Part shown: positions 10,990-22,309 of the stretch, piece by piece
Layout of the letters: every line of letters starts with the position of its first letter
How positions within the stretch are numbered: position 1 is the stretch's first letter
Assembly (NCBI GenBank): GCA_013339895.1
Contig: JABACO010000007.1
Location: forward strand, 3,612,701-3,676,700
Length of the DNA stretch: 64,000 nucleotides
Source: Ephydatia muelleri
Lineage: Eukaryota > Porifera > Demospongiae > Spongillida > Spongillidae
Direction of reading: 5' to 3'
Position numbers and translations under genes: made by a program
The notes under the pieces: model-generated
Told to the model about the DNA's origin: nothing
Databases searched by the model: none
What the model saw: only the letters and a program-made list of their open reading frames with translations

Positions 10990-11900
10990 TTGCGGAGCAC
11001 CCGACTTCCATTCTCCCAATCCACATGAAATTAATCACTTCCCACCCTTGGTTTTGTTTTGTCTGAGTCTATACGGGTCAAAGAAGATGAGTTATCACTT
11101 CGTATGAAGATCGCACCGAACTAACGGATCCAAGTGAATGGTTGTTGCCGCCTCCCAAGTCGCGGAAGGCAGTTCGCATCACGATGCGCGTACGGATACT
11201 CACTCATATCACCCTTCGGTACTCCACAGCTTTCCCACTTCATTCCTGCCATGCCCACACGCATAATCTTGTGAGGCATAATCAAATGTGTCGTTTGTGT
11301 AAACTTTAGTAGATACCAAGGGGCCCTGACCTAATACAATCTGCACCGACATTCATATTCATCGCCATAACCCAAGGGTACGATAACTTCTTACCCGCGT
11401 AGTAAATGCTGCTCATCCTCTTCTATCAAGAGCAGCACAGTGTTGCATTTCAAACTAGTTGTATGTAGAGAATTAAATGGGTTTATAAGGTATTGCAATG
11501 GCTGGAAGTGAAGTACAATAAGTGGTATATGTAGTGTGTGTACTTATTATGCATGAGGCACTTAAATCCCATGAATGCATACAATTGTAGTGCGACGTGC
11601 AACATTGGGCTGAAGGAAAGACTTCCATGCATGTTGATAGGCATATATGGCGATGAATTTTATTGCACCTAATCTATATCATTGGAGATTGTGGTAGGTC
11701 AGGGCCAGTGGTAAGTTTACGTAGACATAACGTAGGAAGTTAGGAACAATATTCATTATACTATAGACAAAACTTTACCAACTGACGTACCCTTGTATGA
11801 AGGTCAATCGATGCATGGATCACTTATTGTACTGAAGGAAGAGTATTGCAGCAAAGTAATTTGGTTGACAGTACTGTAACACTATACACCAACTACCTAG
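10990..11900. other. No supported gene
   Basis: Unremarkable sequence between a repeat copy and the dead receptor on plus. No frame or repeat in it could be supported. Confidence 0.4.
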
Positions 11901-11902
11901 TT

Positions 11903-12665
11903 GTCCAATACAAGAGTTGCATTCATTGAGATTGAGGCATGCCCTCTGGGATAGTCCCGACATGCTGATGACAGCCATGGTTGTCATGGTGATAAAACTG
12001 GCCAGTCAAGTTTGTCGGAGATCTAAGTACGAACCAATCACCAATGGCGACCAGTTCTCAAACGGCATGTTCTTCTATTGTCTGTTCCTGATATTATTGT
12101 GCTTCATCTTTGAATATGAATAGCGATGTTCGTATATCATTTTTATACAACCCAACATTTAGCTCCAAATGCAGGAATGCTGATCTCTGGTTCAGCATTT
12201 TTTCTGGATTATACATGTACATCAGCAGGTACAAAATTCGCAATCCACAACTCTGTGGCTCAGATATGTGGCAAACTTATCAAACCAATATACAGTCTGC
12301 CCTCCTTATAAGCACACCACTTTATAAGCTCGCTCCCTCCTTACAAGCTCAGGGGTGTGTACCTAAATTAATTCATAACCTGGGGCAAAGGACAGTGTGT
12401 CTAGTCTTTTACAGTTTGTGGGAACATCTTTTCAGAGGAGGATTTTAGGCATCTAGTGTGTTTGCAGGACACAATGCTGTTAGAAGTGTAATTAAATTCA
12501 TACTGCTATTGTGGGTACAAGCAAAAAAACTACATTCGTTACAAGTTCAAATTCCTTTTAAACTCAGGGAACAAACATGGAGCTTATAAGGAGTGCAGAC
12601 TGTACCCATTGGGGCATGGCATCAGGAACCCACGCAAACTGTGAAAATCACTTCTCTTTATCACT
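11903..12665 (+). pseudogene. 7TM receptor relic, copy on the opposite strand
   Basis: Only the C-terminal half is left. It starts near NTRVAFIE (end of loop 2), passes through MLMTAMVVMVIKLASQVCRR and SKYEPITNGDQF (helix 5 and loop 3), then shortened helices 6 and 7 (FYTTQHLAPNAGML, then SVAQICGK). A 309-bp MITE interrupts it at 12293. The original C-tail resumes beyond as THANCENHFSLS and ends in stop at about 12665. Several small deletions and frame changes mark it as dead. It is the only copy on plus, so an inversion accompanied its duplication. Confidence 0.8.
12291..12603. mobile_element. Tc1/mariner-like MITE inserted in the 7TM relic
   Basis: Inverted termini CAGTCTGCCCTCCTTATAAG (left) and the complement of CAGTCTGCACTCCTTATAAG (right) differ at one of 20 positions. 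TA lies at both outer edges (12291-12292 and 12602-12603), the target duplication used by Tc1/mariner elements. The body is non-coding. Receptor sequence on the two sides rejoins in register with paralogues, so this is a true insertion into the relic. Confidence 0.85.
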
Positions 12666-12669
12666 ATCT

Positions 12670-13085
12670 AGTATGTAATGTGCATGAGGTGCGTTCAGAC
12701 CTGTAGCGGTGTTGTTTCTCGACGGTGTGAATGTACATGCATGCATGCCGGCATCATATTGTTGCAAAATGTGAATAAAGGGGTCAGGCATGCTCTCATG
12801 AAACTGAAATTTAAACATCTGTGCCATTTTATGATTGCATGCACAGCGGCAACATGATCGTGTGATGCAATGGTCACTATAACATGCATGGTAAAGGTTG
12901 GGCTGGAAGCCGAATACAAATTACTGACATTATGAGTTCCAGTTTCAATAAATTAAGCATGTTCATGCTTATCGCCATGCATCAGTACAGAACATTATCA
13001 CCTCGCAAATGCCGTTTCAGTTGTAAAATGACACATGTGAAAATGATCATAACACAGCTATAGGTTCTGAAGATACTACACATAG
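12670..13085. other. 3' flanks of the relic and of 7TM copy 2
   Basis: Holds ATGCATGCATGCCGGCATCATA-like sequence resembling the 3' flanks of copies 1 and 4 in the opposite orientation, so the flank travelled with the relic. No other gene is seen. Confidence 0.5.
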
Positions 13086-13088
13086 TGC

Positions 13089-14075
13089 TCACACGCTGGC
13101 GTGCGGTAAAGAGAAGCGGGTTGCACTACAAGTTTTTGCTTGCGTACCTGTTGCCATCTTCGCCGCGTGCTGTCTAAACAATGAGTTGGTCGAAACGTTT
13201 ACTGGTTGGATAGGCTTAGGTTTCCTGCCACATTTCGTAGCCACAGAGATGTGGATTATAACTGTCGCACCCGAAGCCATACTCCAGAGAGCAAAACTAA
13301 CATCAGCAGAAATTAATATTCCTTCACCAGGGCCTGGTGTTGAATGTTGGGTTGCTGTAATATGAAGTATGAGCACTGGTATTTCAAAGATGAAGAACAA
13401 CAGAGGGAAAGCAGCCAATGGAAGGAGCTGTTTGAGGGCTTTCCAAAACTGGTCGCGATCGGTGATTGGTTCGTACTTAGATCGCCGATACACTTGACTG
13501 GCCAGTTTTATCACCATGACAACCATGGCTGCGGACGCAGCTGCTAGTATAAGCATTGCGGTGCCGTCCCAGAGGACCAGCCTCTCAACAAGGGCAATAC
13601 TGTTATTGGCATAAATGTAGCATGCGTTGGGACCCAGCCCATAGGTGTGGGTTATCAGTGGCACAGCGGCTATCAACGCTGGTACGAGAAGCGAGGTCAC
13701 TGCGTACAACACTTCAAGCTTCTTGAAGTTTTTGTGGAGTACCGCAAAACAGAAGAGATGAAAGGTCACCCACACTGTGAACAGCAGCTTCATCCAGAGT
13801 GCGTACAGCACCAGAAATCCTACAGCAGTACATATACGATTATATATTTGAGGCGATTTGTCATAGTTTATGAACACCACCTGCATAGCTTCTACCAGCG
13901 ACACTAACAGCGCAGACAGTACTTGATAGAGAGCCAGTCTGTAGACGAGCGTTTTGTACAGCTTTAGACGAAACACCATGATGGCTGCCAGCAGGCACAC
14001 GAGTACGGAGATACCATTTGCCACAGCAAAAATGACATGATTGAAAACACTCGTTTCATTGGAATGGTCCATCAA
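13089..14075 (-). CDS. Seven-transmembrane receptor, copy 2 (intact)
   Basis: Single exon of 328 codons, MMDHSNETSV to FSLPHASV-stop, the reference copy for the family here. Helices are at about 12-36, 43-69, 82-112, 121-144, 167-190, 215-240 and 253-279. C82 and C152 are placed for the helix 3 to loop 2 disulfide, and N6 lies in an NET glycosylation site. Loop 3 carries the basic, family-invariant RRSKYEPITD.DQFWKALKQLLPL, a likely G-protein contact. The C-tail is basic after helix 7 (KCGRKPKPIQ) and Ser/Thr-rich. No DRY or NPxxY motif. A plasma-membrane receptor of a lineage-specific family; ligand and coupling unknown. Confidence 0.88.
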   Translation of the reverse strand: MMDHSNETSVFNHVIFAVANGISVLVCLLAAIMVFRLKLYKTLVYRLALYQVLSALLVSLVEAMQVVFINYDKSPQIYNRICTAVGFLVLYALWMKLLFTVWVTFHLFCFAVLHKNFKKLEVLYAVTSLLVPALIAAVPLITHTYGLGPNACYIYANNSIALVERLVLWDGTAMLILAAASAAMVVMVIKLASQVYRRSKYEPITDRDQFWKALKQLLPLAAFPLLFFIFEIPVLILHITATQHSTPGPGEGILISADVSFALWSMASGATVIIHISVATKCGRKPKPIQPVNVSTNSLFRQHAAKMATGTQAKTCSATRFSLPHASV

Positions 14076-14099
14076 TTTGCGAGCTGACTAATTACACAT

Positions 14100-14655
14100 A
14101 TCGAGAAATTGGCGGTCAAAAGGATTACGCGGTATTCGGTCATCGCGTAATTCAATGTCCGTAGAAAATGCATGGACGCATTCAGAAAACTGCAGCTAAC
14201 TGCAGAAAAAATATATATATATATTGACTAGCTACTCTCGGATTTGCAATGTGGGGACTAGTTGACATATTTTATGTAGTTTTTCGCAACTTAAGTACCT
14301 ATATCCGCACTACCACATTAATTATGCAAGGTTTCCAATGTCCATTCATTTTTTCTCATTTCCTTATTCAGTCATCAATAGTTTCCAAACCAAATGATAT
14401 TTTCCTTACCTGCTCACGGATTACATGAGAGTAATCAATGCACTTATTAAAAATTACTTTTTCAGAGCTTAGGGCCTTCAAATCGCACTTCCCTTGAATG
14501 GTTAGTGAGATACACCCCACATTCAATGTGCCTGCCACGACATCACGTGCCACGTGCACCTTGTCATCAGCCGTGCCCAGACCTGGTTGTTTTTTTATGT
14601 TGTATTAATGACCAAAATGTACTGACTTAGCATGACCCTTTGTAAGAGTGTGCAC
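14100..14655. other. Intergenic stretch with one possible exon
   Basis: On minus, 14587 to 14411 is open between an AG acceptor (CAACCAG) and a GTAAGG donor and reads DKVHVARDVVAGTLN, then KCDLKALSSEK. It lies outside the inverted termini of the neighbouring transposon, so it may belong to another gene. No family recognised. Confidence 0.3.
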
Positions 14656-17600
14656 TACACGGCCAGGATTTGGAATGCGATACGGATCCGGTTTCGCGAG
14701 CGTTACGTCGGTGATAAAATAGTAAAAATACGCCGGTGGTGGGCACCACCAAAATTATTTGGCGTACAAAACGTGGCGTATCACCGGCGTGTACGCCTTC
14801 AATACGCCAGCAATACGCCTCAGTACCCTATACGCCCCCAATACGTCGGCGTCATAGTTTTGAATGGTTTTTATTGCTCATCTAATTATTTACAAAGCGA
14901 TAGACATACAATATACATTGAAGCAATATTTGCCAGTTGTGTTCAAAGACTGTTGTGTTCACACTAATCAGTTCCCTTTCCACTTGTGTAGGTTGGTCCT
15001 TTTCCAGCCATCCGCTGCGTGAATCACACTGATGAGCAACAGAACTGCATGCTTCAGACATGCTGCAGGAATAAGACGAATTACATTTGTCCTCAAAAGC
15101 AGAAGTCAATCGAAGCTGTTGAAAACAGATTTCTGTTGGGCATCCACAATGGGCTCCATGTACACAGAAGGTTCCAATTTCGGCTTGAAATGAGCCACAA
15201 AAAGTTCCTGTTTCTAGCTGGAAGTGAGAAATTTATATAAACAATTGTAAACAAGTATTACAACTTACTGAATATCGCTTCTCTACAGTGTAAACTACAT
15301 GGTCACACAGATTGATAACTTTGCCATCTGCCCCAACGATAGCCTTTGCAAAATGGCCAATCGTTGAAAGGGTTTAAACCAGGTGGCAATAGCAGATTGA
15401 AATCTTTGAGGTCATAATTACCCAGGTCCAGAGCATTCAACACAATAGACCCCAACTCTGAAGAACCCACATGCTGTAAAATGATAATAGTATCAATGCA
15501 GGAGCAGAACTTACATATATATACTGACCTTTCATAATGTACCTGGTTGATGAATTGGCTTGTCGTGCTGCACAGATGTTCCTCCAAGATGGCGTTGCAC
15601 TCCCATCGAGCGATAAAGTGCTATGAGATCATCTCCACACCTGAGAAGTAAAAAATACATGGATATGTAAATAGTTGTAAAAGGTTTGCAAACCTTTCAG
15701 AAGGGGAATAGCTACTTCCTGCAAATGCAAACCTGATGCTCTCCCAAATCGCAAAGCTATTAGCAATAACTTTGCTAGGGGCTTGCCTGTTACTGTGAAT
15801 ATTCCTGCATCTTATTAGCGAATTGTAGCTCTCACATCTTAGGATAAAAATTAAAATAAACGCAGAAATTTTACATGGAAATCCACAAACCTTTCGGTGT
15901 TATAACAAGATGTCAGACCAAGCATTCGCATATGTTCAGGAAGATGAAGAAGCAAGTGGATTTTGGACTTCCTCCGTAAAGTAGGAAAATGCCGTGTACT
16001 ACAGCAGTAGCAACAAAATTCTGAACAATGGTTTCATAATAACCCATACTCTCTGGATTGACTCTGTCACAGTAAGCGAATTTAAGCACCTGCATGAAGT
16101 GTTATATAAAGAATTAGGAAATATTGTATAAATGCTCAGGTGCTTACCTTTGATAAAGCTAGCCACACTTCAATCTCAGCAGGAGCCAGGAATGGTGAAA
16201 GGACAAAGAGAGCCATCTGTGCCAGTGCCTTAAATTCCTACCAACAAAAGACTTGTAATACTTTGCAATGTTTCTTGAGATTCTACTGGTGAAGCCAGAT
16301 GATGGAAATGCAGACAAAAGAGCAGACAGCTGAGTGCGTTGTTTTTGCAACTTAGCCATCGTCGCCCGCAGAAGATACTTGTATGGTCCTAGAAGAAGTG
16401 TGTGTAAAACTTCAAGTGGAGTACCCCTAGCAGAAATAAGGATATAAATATACTGAATGATATGCATACTATGAAGATTCATTGGGAGGTGAAGAAGAAC
16501 ATCAGTAATACCATGCTGTTTCTGCAGATCTTGCTTCTGTATCTTTGTCTAAGCAGATTTTATACGCTGGATTGAGATAGAGTTGTACATTTTCGTCTAC
16601 TGCTACAAACAATATGAAGGTAGAGGTCCTAACATCAGCCTTGGAAAGCAATGTAAAACATTTGAAAAAAAAAGTATGTACATGCACATATTCCTTACAA
16701 TTGCATATTCTGCAGAACATATTAGAGGTAGCCGCCATGTGACTGCACAACTGTGAAGCACGAGGATTGTCACAGAGGAAGCACAAAATAGGTTTAGTTT
16801 GATATTAGTAGACTCCAAATGCCTACTGTAGTTGGACTGACAAACCCTGGAACTCGAAACTTCATACACAATGACACGGATGGCACAGAAGGATGCAAGA
16901 GTATACAATACAAACTCTAAGTTTATTTGTCCGTGTAATATATGTGAATAATACAGGATATGATGCCATCTAAGTAGTGTTGAACTAACTATTGGCCGTG
17001 GACTGTGTGCTAATAGGTATGCCATTGCCGCCACATTGGACTTAAATGGTTTGTAATTTCCTTTGCTGTCAATAGTGGACATCAGCCTCATGATTTCTTC
17101 ATAAAGACATACTAAGAACAATTCATATGTAGGTCAAGTGTGGGCATAACAAATGCAACGTATTGATTACCTTCATCAGGATCCATTTCGTCATTTTCAT
17201 CCCTGCTTGCTGCCTCATTCAGTTGTTCAAACCCAGCATCGATACAAAGTTTGCTAGGACCAGCAATGGTACTTTTGTAATCGCTATGTGACCGCAGGAC
17301 GCTACTAGTGCACTGTGTATCTACATGCAGCTCCGGGCGCGTGATCAGCTTCATCAACAGGCGGGTCGGGGATGTTGTACAGTACTGTAGTCAACAGGCA
17401 CTTGAAGATAGTTCCTCACAGTCAATGTTAAAGAGGTGCTCTCTGGTCTTTAAATGCTTATCGTACTTCGATTTAAAGGTGAATCCTTTCTTGCAGGCGA
17501 GTGCCGCCATTTCAATTCTTTGACGTCAGAAGGTCACGTGAGTGAGAAACGCCAATAGCACCACGACCAAGGAGCCAAAGTAAGACTGCTGCTGTCACAG

Positions 17601-17892
17601 CCCTGCAATTTGGTGCATCACCATTACCATTGACAAGGAGAGCGTCGAAGAAACTGCCTTCCGAATAATGGCGGCTTATTATTATACAATACTCCTCTGT
17701 TCCAAGCGTACCCTGGATGTAAATAGGACGCGTTACGCCTACGTAAAGATCACACCAGTTACAGTCATGTAAATCATTAACGTAACACTTCTGCTGCAAT
17801 GCCGCCTTCTATACACCATTATAAATGACGCCGTAACGCTGGCGTAGATAATACGCCGGCTTTACGGTAACGTAAATTCCTGGCCGTGTAAT
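14654..17892. mobile_element. 3.2-kb multi-exon DNA transposon with CACGGCCAGGA ends
   Basis: Ends CACGGCCAGGATTT (14658) and the complement of CACGGCCAGGAATTT (ending 17888) are inverted, with TA on both outer sides as likely target duplication. The subterminal 150 bp at both ends are dense in TACGCC/GGCGTA words, typical of transposase-binding arrays. The body holds a minus-strand transposase gene in several exons. Superfamily is tentative: the protein motifs resemble Plavaka/KDZ-type transposases, but the TA duplication is not decisive. Confidence 0.75.
15300..17510 (-). pseudogene. Transposase gene of the 3.2-kb element, decayed
   Basis: Exon 1 (17510-17171) starts MAALACKKGFTFKSKYDKHL, a C2H2-like finger, and is open to a GT donor except for one in-frame TGA after about 41 codons. 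Exon 2 starts at 17111 (VCLYEEIMRLMSTID, then AHSPRPIVSS). Further downstream are CFLCDNPRASQLCSHM with FCRICN near 16780-16690 (the DNP...CSH...CR.C signature), KIHLLLHLPEHM with YNTERF near 15985-15900, and GDDLIALYRSMGVQRHL near 15640-15545. Together these are landmarks of large RNase H-fold transposases. Exon joints between 16.8 and 15.9 kb could not be settled. The TGA and frame changes suggest it is no longer active. Confidence 0.6.
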
Positions 17893-18130
17893 TGGGATTA
17901 TATGTTGCAAAGACGGAGGTGGCGATTACACAGAGGAGTTTGCCACTCATAGAACCGACACAGGAGTGCCTGGGCATGACAATCAACCAGTCTTCTTACG
18001 GAAGCATCTTGCAAGTCTCAGAGTCCTAGGTTAGCATGAATGTGACACGTACATGATTACAGTAGCTACGTCCGTAATAGGGCAAAATGGTTGTGTAACT
18101 ATAATATACTGGAGCGTTAATACATATAAG

Positions 18131-18414
18131 CAGGCCCCGTAGCCAGGAAGTTAGGCGGGGGGATCGATTAATTCTTCTGAAAGCATTCCTCCGGGGGGCC
18201 AAATACGAGAGCGGGGGGGGGGGGGGGGGGGGGGAGGGGGTGGGGGAGGGGAGGGGGAGGGGAGTCCGTCAGGTCCCCCTTGCGGTTAGCGGGCCAAATA
18301 CGAAAAGCGAGACACCTTCTGGCCTAGTGCATTTTTATAAGTACCATAACTAGAAGAGGCGGAATTCAAGCATCGAGAGGGGGAGGGGGGGGATCCCCCC
18401 TGGCTATGGGCCTG
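18131..18414. mobile_element. hAT-like MITE 1
   Basis: Inverted ends of CAGGCCCCGTAGCCAGG and complement of CAGGCCCATAGCCAGG frame a G-rich 284-bp body with a long G run at about 18212. CAGG...CCTG termini with near-end G runs are common in short hAT derivatives. A 5-bp ATAAG repeat lies at both sides; a full 8-bp target duplication is not preserved. Confidence 0.65.
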
Positions 18415-18448
18415 ATAAGAGCTTACACATATAGATCAACATGTATGG

Positions 18449-18850
18449 CAGGGGCGGATCCAGGAATTTAGGAAGGGGGGGGGGGCACAGGAAGGGGGTG
18501 GGTGCGGGAGGGGGATGTGCCCCCTCCCGCGCGAAGCGCGGAAGCTTTGAGCAATATAGCAATACTGACACACATTCATAATGAAAAATTAGCACTTATC
18601 ACTTAATACAAAAGCATGAAAGTACATGTACTACTAATACTAGTATGTAGCTAGTTAATGCATTTTTGTCATACAGTGAGGCGAAGAGCCTTCGTGGTCG
18701 CTTTTGAATGGTCGCGAAGCGTTAATACTTCTTTCATACGCTACATCAGCAGTTACACGGTACGATTTACGTAACATGAATATATAATTAGATGAACGGA
18801 AGGGGGGGGGGGGGGCACGTGCCCCCGGTGCCCCCCTAGATCCGCCCCTG
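18449..18850. mobile_element. hAT-like MITE 2
   Basis: Inverted ends CAGGGGCGGATCCAGG and complement of CAGGGGCGGATCTAGG (15 of 16 matching) frame 402 bp. TGTATGG directly abuts both ends (18442-18448 and 18851-18857), a near-complete hAT-type 8-bp target duplication. Both ends also carry an inner G/C homopolymer. Only 34 bp separates it from MITE 1. No coding capacity. Confidence 0.82.
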
Positions 18851-19099
18851 TGTATGGTAACGTCTGGTACAAACGGTGGAAGCATCAAATGTACAATAGC
18901 AGTCATACACTGGCGGTACGCACTTTATTGACCTTTCCCATTGAAAAGTAATGCCTTATTAAAGATTCCACACTTTTAACTTTGCAACAGTTGTCCGACC
19001 TTACGTTGAGGTGCATAAGATTTGTGTCAACTATAACATTTGAAAACTACCATGTTTTCTCTGCCCCATATGTGTATGTACATGCATGTACATGTTTAT

Positions 19100-19672
19100 G
19101 GGACAGTTTCCATGAAAACGGCCCATCACATATAATTATTATATAATTGTATAAAATGGCGTTTGAGTCATTATCACTTCCAAATGATTAACGCTATTGA
19201 CTTCCTACTTCCTGCCACACCATTTCTCAATGGTAAAATACATTTTGGGGGCCTTGCACTTGACTGTGCAAGTATCGCAACGTCCAATACCCCACTGGGT
19301 TCAAACCTACCATAACTTTTGGTAGGAGTAATCAAGTCGCTTCAAATTCGGTTTGTAAATAGAGAGGTCCCTACATGCACATTTTCCCGCTTGATATGGC
19401 GGGACACAATTTGCCGTGATAGGTACAGGAACCTCTCTACCCACAAACTGAATTTTAAAAGCGATTTGATTACAGGAGAACCGAAAGGTATTTTGCGGGT
19501 TTGAACCTAGTGGGGTATCACACATTGCAATACCCCAAAACATATTTCACCATACAGAAATGGTGTAGTATGAAGCGTTGAGAATAAGAAGTCAATAGCC
19601 TTAACCGTTTGGAAGTTATAGCATTTCAAACGCAAGGGAATTTTCAGGGGCAATTTTGTTGGAAACTGTCCC
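19100..19672. mobile_element. Foldback element of the GGGACAGTTT family
   Basis: The whole 573 bp is an imperfect palindrome, from GGGACAGTTTCCATG at 19100 to its mirror TTGGAAACTGTCCC at 19672. The internal words (CTTCAAATTCGGTTTGTAAA and its inverse, AACGCTATTGACTTCCTA and its inverse) match the element at 59379. Arms have diverged, so it is an older insertion. It cannot encode a protein. Confidence 0.8.
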
Positions 19673-21590
19673 ATATATATAAATATGTGTGCATACATGT
19701 GTATGTGTATGTATATGTATGTATGTGAAAATTCTATGTTCTTGACCTTCATGTCTTCTCAGCCTTGTAGAGACTCACTGATTTAACAACCATGTTGGTG
19801 ATTCAGTGTCAGCTCTCTTGAACTATTCGGCATGCTCCCGCCTGAAAGAGTGCTGCAAGATGTAAAATAGGTCACAGTCAAGTTGAACTTTGATTTAGGA
19901 GTATTGGAGTTAATGATACATTAGTGTGTGCTTAATTATAGTCATTCCAGTACTTCACCACAGGCCTATTGCTTTCTGGCCACTTAATTATATGTCAGCT
20001 TTTGTTTTAAGTAAAGTAATGAATTGCTTCCGAAGGTGATAAAAAGATCTTGTTAGGACTGATGCTTGTTTTATGGGACACAAATATAAGGCATAATCTC
20101 CCTGTCTGAAGTAATCTCTGTGGATGCTATCACAGCCTCACCCATCCACAAAAGGGTACTGTCAAAGAAACTAGAGGACCCTGTTCTCATTGTTGTTGAA
20201 AGCATCATCACCTGCTCACAAGGCTCAGCTGCTCTCTGTGTCAGCACCTCATGCTGCATCCTGGCTACTGGTCACATCTCCTAGTCTTGACCTGAACTTT
20301 GAACCCAATGAACTGTAATTCTCCATCCAATGGTGGCTATAGGAATGGACACGGCTAGAGGCTCCTCGTGTTCTTTGTGCTCTGGTGCTACTACCTGTAA
20401 ACAGGGTGGTGATGTTGTCCAGTGCCCAGCCATTGAATCACATATATGTAACAATGAGTAAACAAGCACATACATGTAATACATGTACATTGTGGGTGCA
20501 AGGGTCAAGCATTTTAATAAAAAATGATGGTGCAGGGACTGATACAGAAACAAAAGAACTGTTAGTCAGTTGCAACCATCCCCACGATGGGTGGGGCCTT
20601 AGGAAGAACAGTATCAAGTTTTTGAGGGGTGACTCTTTCATTGTTAGGGCATCCTGTTCAGCTGATCCTGACAAGAGAGTACATTCAATTTCAGTGATGG
20701 ATCCAGGATTTCCAGTTTGTGTGTGTGTGTGTGGGGGGGGGGGGGGGGAACAATTGACCCATGCCCATGTCCTGCTCCAGCTGGGGTATGGGGGAGTGGC
20801 ACATTGTACTTCGACATCAACCCATATTTCAACAAGTCAAAGAGTGTATGGAAGCGCTTGTGCCTACAGTACATGTACACAGATAAAGCCCATTACATAT
20901 ATAGCAGTGTAGCTCCTCCAGCGTGGATGTGAGATAAGATAACCACAGGCATTACCACTTACACACACACACACCCTCTCTCACCAATCTTGATGTACAT
21001 GTATCTGCCACACTATCTGCCAATCAAGTGAAGATCAGTGTACACAGCTCACAAGATGCTTTGACTGCCCTTGTGGGTTTTGTGGTAGCAGTCAGGCAAC
21101 AGTATAGAAGGCCAACGCTAATAGTACATGGCTACATTACACATCTGTATCTGTACTGACTTGTTGGAGTCATGAATGTTTGGGGCAGTATGCTCCACTA
21201 GCAGAGAGGAGAGTTGTAGGAGAAGGGTGCACATGGGGTCCTGGGGAAGAGTGCCAAGGTATGACCGTATAAGGTCTAGGCATATTGAGTGGAGTACTCA
21301 CTGAGGAGCCAAAGGACTTGTCAGGGTTAATGATCTTATTAATAAATACACTGATGACAATGTCATCAGTGTCTGACTCAGGATCAGGGGGTCCCCCAGG
21401 AGGGCTGTCCTCCTCATGCTGAGAAGGTTGGAATCACAATGTACTGGAGGATCTGATGGAGCAATGGAAAGTGAGGAGGTGAAGGTGAAGGGAGGTAAGA
21501 GGGAGGGAGGGAGGATAAATGGTATGTGTAATTTTGCCAGAGATGTCCCTGCTGGTGTACATGTACATGACTACAGGAGGACAGGAGAGA
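19673..21590. other. Possible exon remnants, unassigned
   Basis: Minus-strand open stretches at about 20065-20270 and 20281-20400 have amino-acid composition like coding sequence but no motif that assigns them. They lie upstream of simple repeats and could be the 3' part of the decayed fibronectin-III gene. A G17 tract after a TG run sits at 20717-20749. Confidence 0.3.
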
Positions 21591-21594
21591 GGGA

Positions 21595-21775
21595 GTGAGG
21601 GAGGGAGGGAGGGAGGGAGGGAGGGAGGGAGGGAGGGAGGGAGGGAGGGAGGGAGGGAGGGAGGGAGGGAGGGAGGGAGGGAGGGAGGGAGGGAGGGAGG
21701 GAGGGAGGGAGGGAGGGAGGGAGGGAGGGAGGAGGGAGGGGGAGGGAGGGAGGGAGGGGGGAGGGAGGGAGGAAG
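21595..21775 (+). repeat. (GGGA)n array
   Basis: About 45 nearly perfect GGGA/GAGG tetramers. Read on either strand they give long spurious open frames of Glu-Gly-Arg or Leu-Pro-Ser; these are not genes. Confidence 0.95.
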
Positions 21776-22305
21776 TGAGGGAGTAGGTAGACAGGAGAGA
21801 AAGAAAGGAAGGAGGAGAGAGGGATAAGAGCAAAGAAAGATGGAATACAAACTAAGTGATTGAAGTGTACACAATGTACCTGGGCAGGCTGGCTGCAGCA
21901 CTAATGACGCTCAGCGCCACGTTCCAACTGGAGTGCAGTGCCTGCGGGCGTGACTGGAGGACCTGTCCAACAGATAGCGTACTGAGCACAGATCATATAC
22001 ATGTACCATGCACACTGTTATTTGCGCATGTTGCACACAGTAGCAGAGAAGACATACATGTACATGTACAAAGTGAAGGGGAGGAGGCAGGTGGTGTTGT
22101 AGCTGATCACAGTAAGGGCAGGACACCCGCCTGTCAGGGTTCCACCCTGACAAAGGATGAAAAGAGACTGAATAGTGGGAGCCTCCAGGTCTAGAATGAC
22201 GTTAATGCGGACCTTATGCTATAAATAATGTGTACTGTGCACGTATTCCTGGGTCTGGTGCGGTGATGGAAATCTAGCAGTTGGGAGGAAGGAGCGGCGC
22301 ACAGG
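21776..22305. other. No supported gene
   Basis: A minus stretch at about 21990-21885 (LQSRPQALHSSWNVALSVIS) ahead of a GT donor is exon-like, but nothing identifies it. Confidence 0.3.
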
Positions 22306-22309
22306 CTGC

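Noticed and set aside
21434-21901. Long Pro-Ser-Leu or Glu-Gly-Arg open frames
   Set aside because: They arise from the (GGGA)n array and have no start context or non-repeat coding flank.
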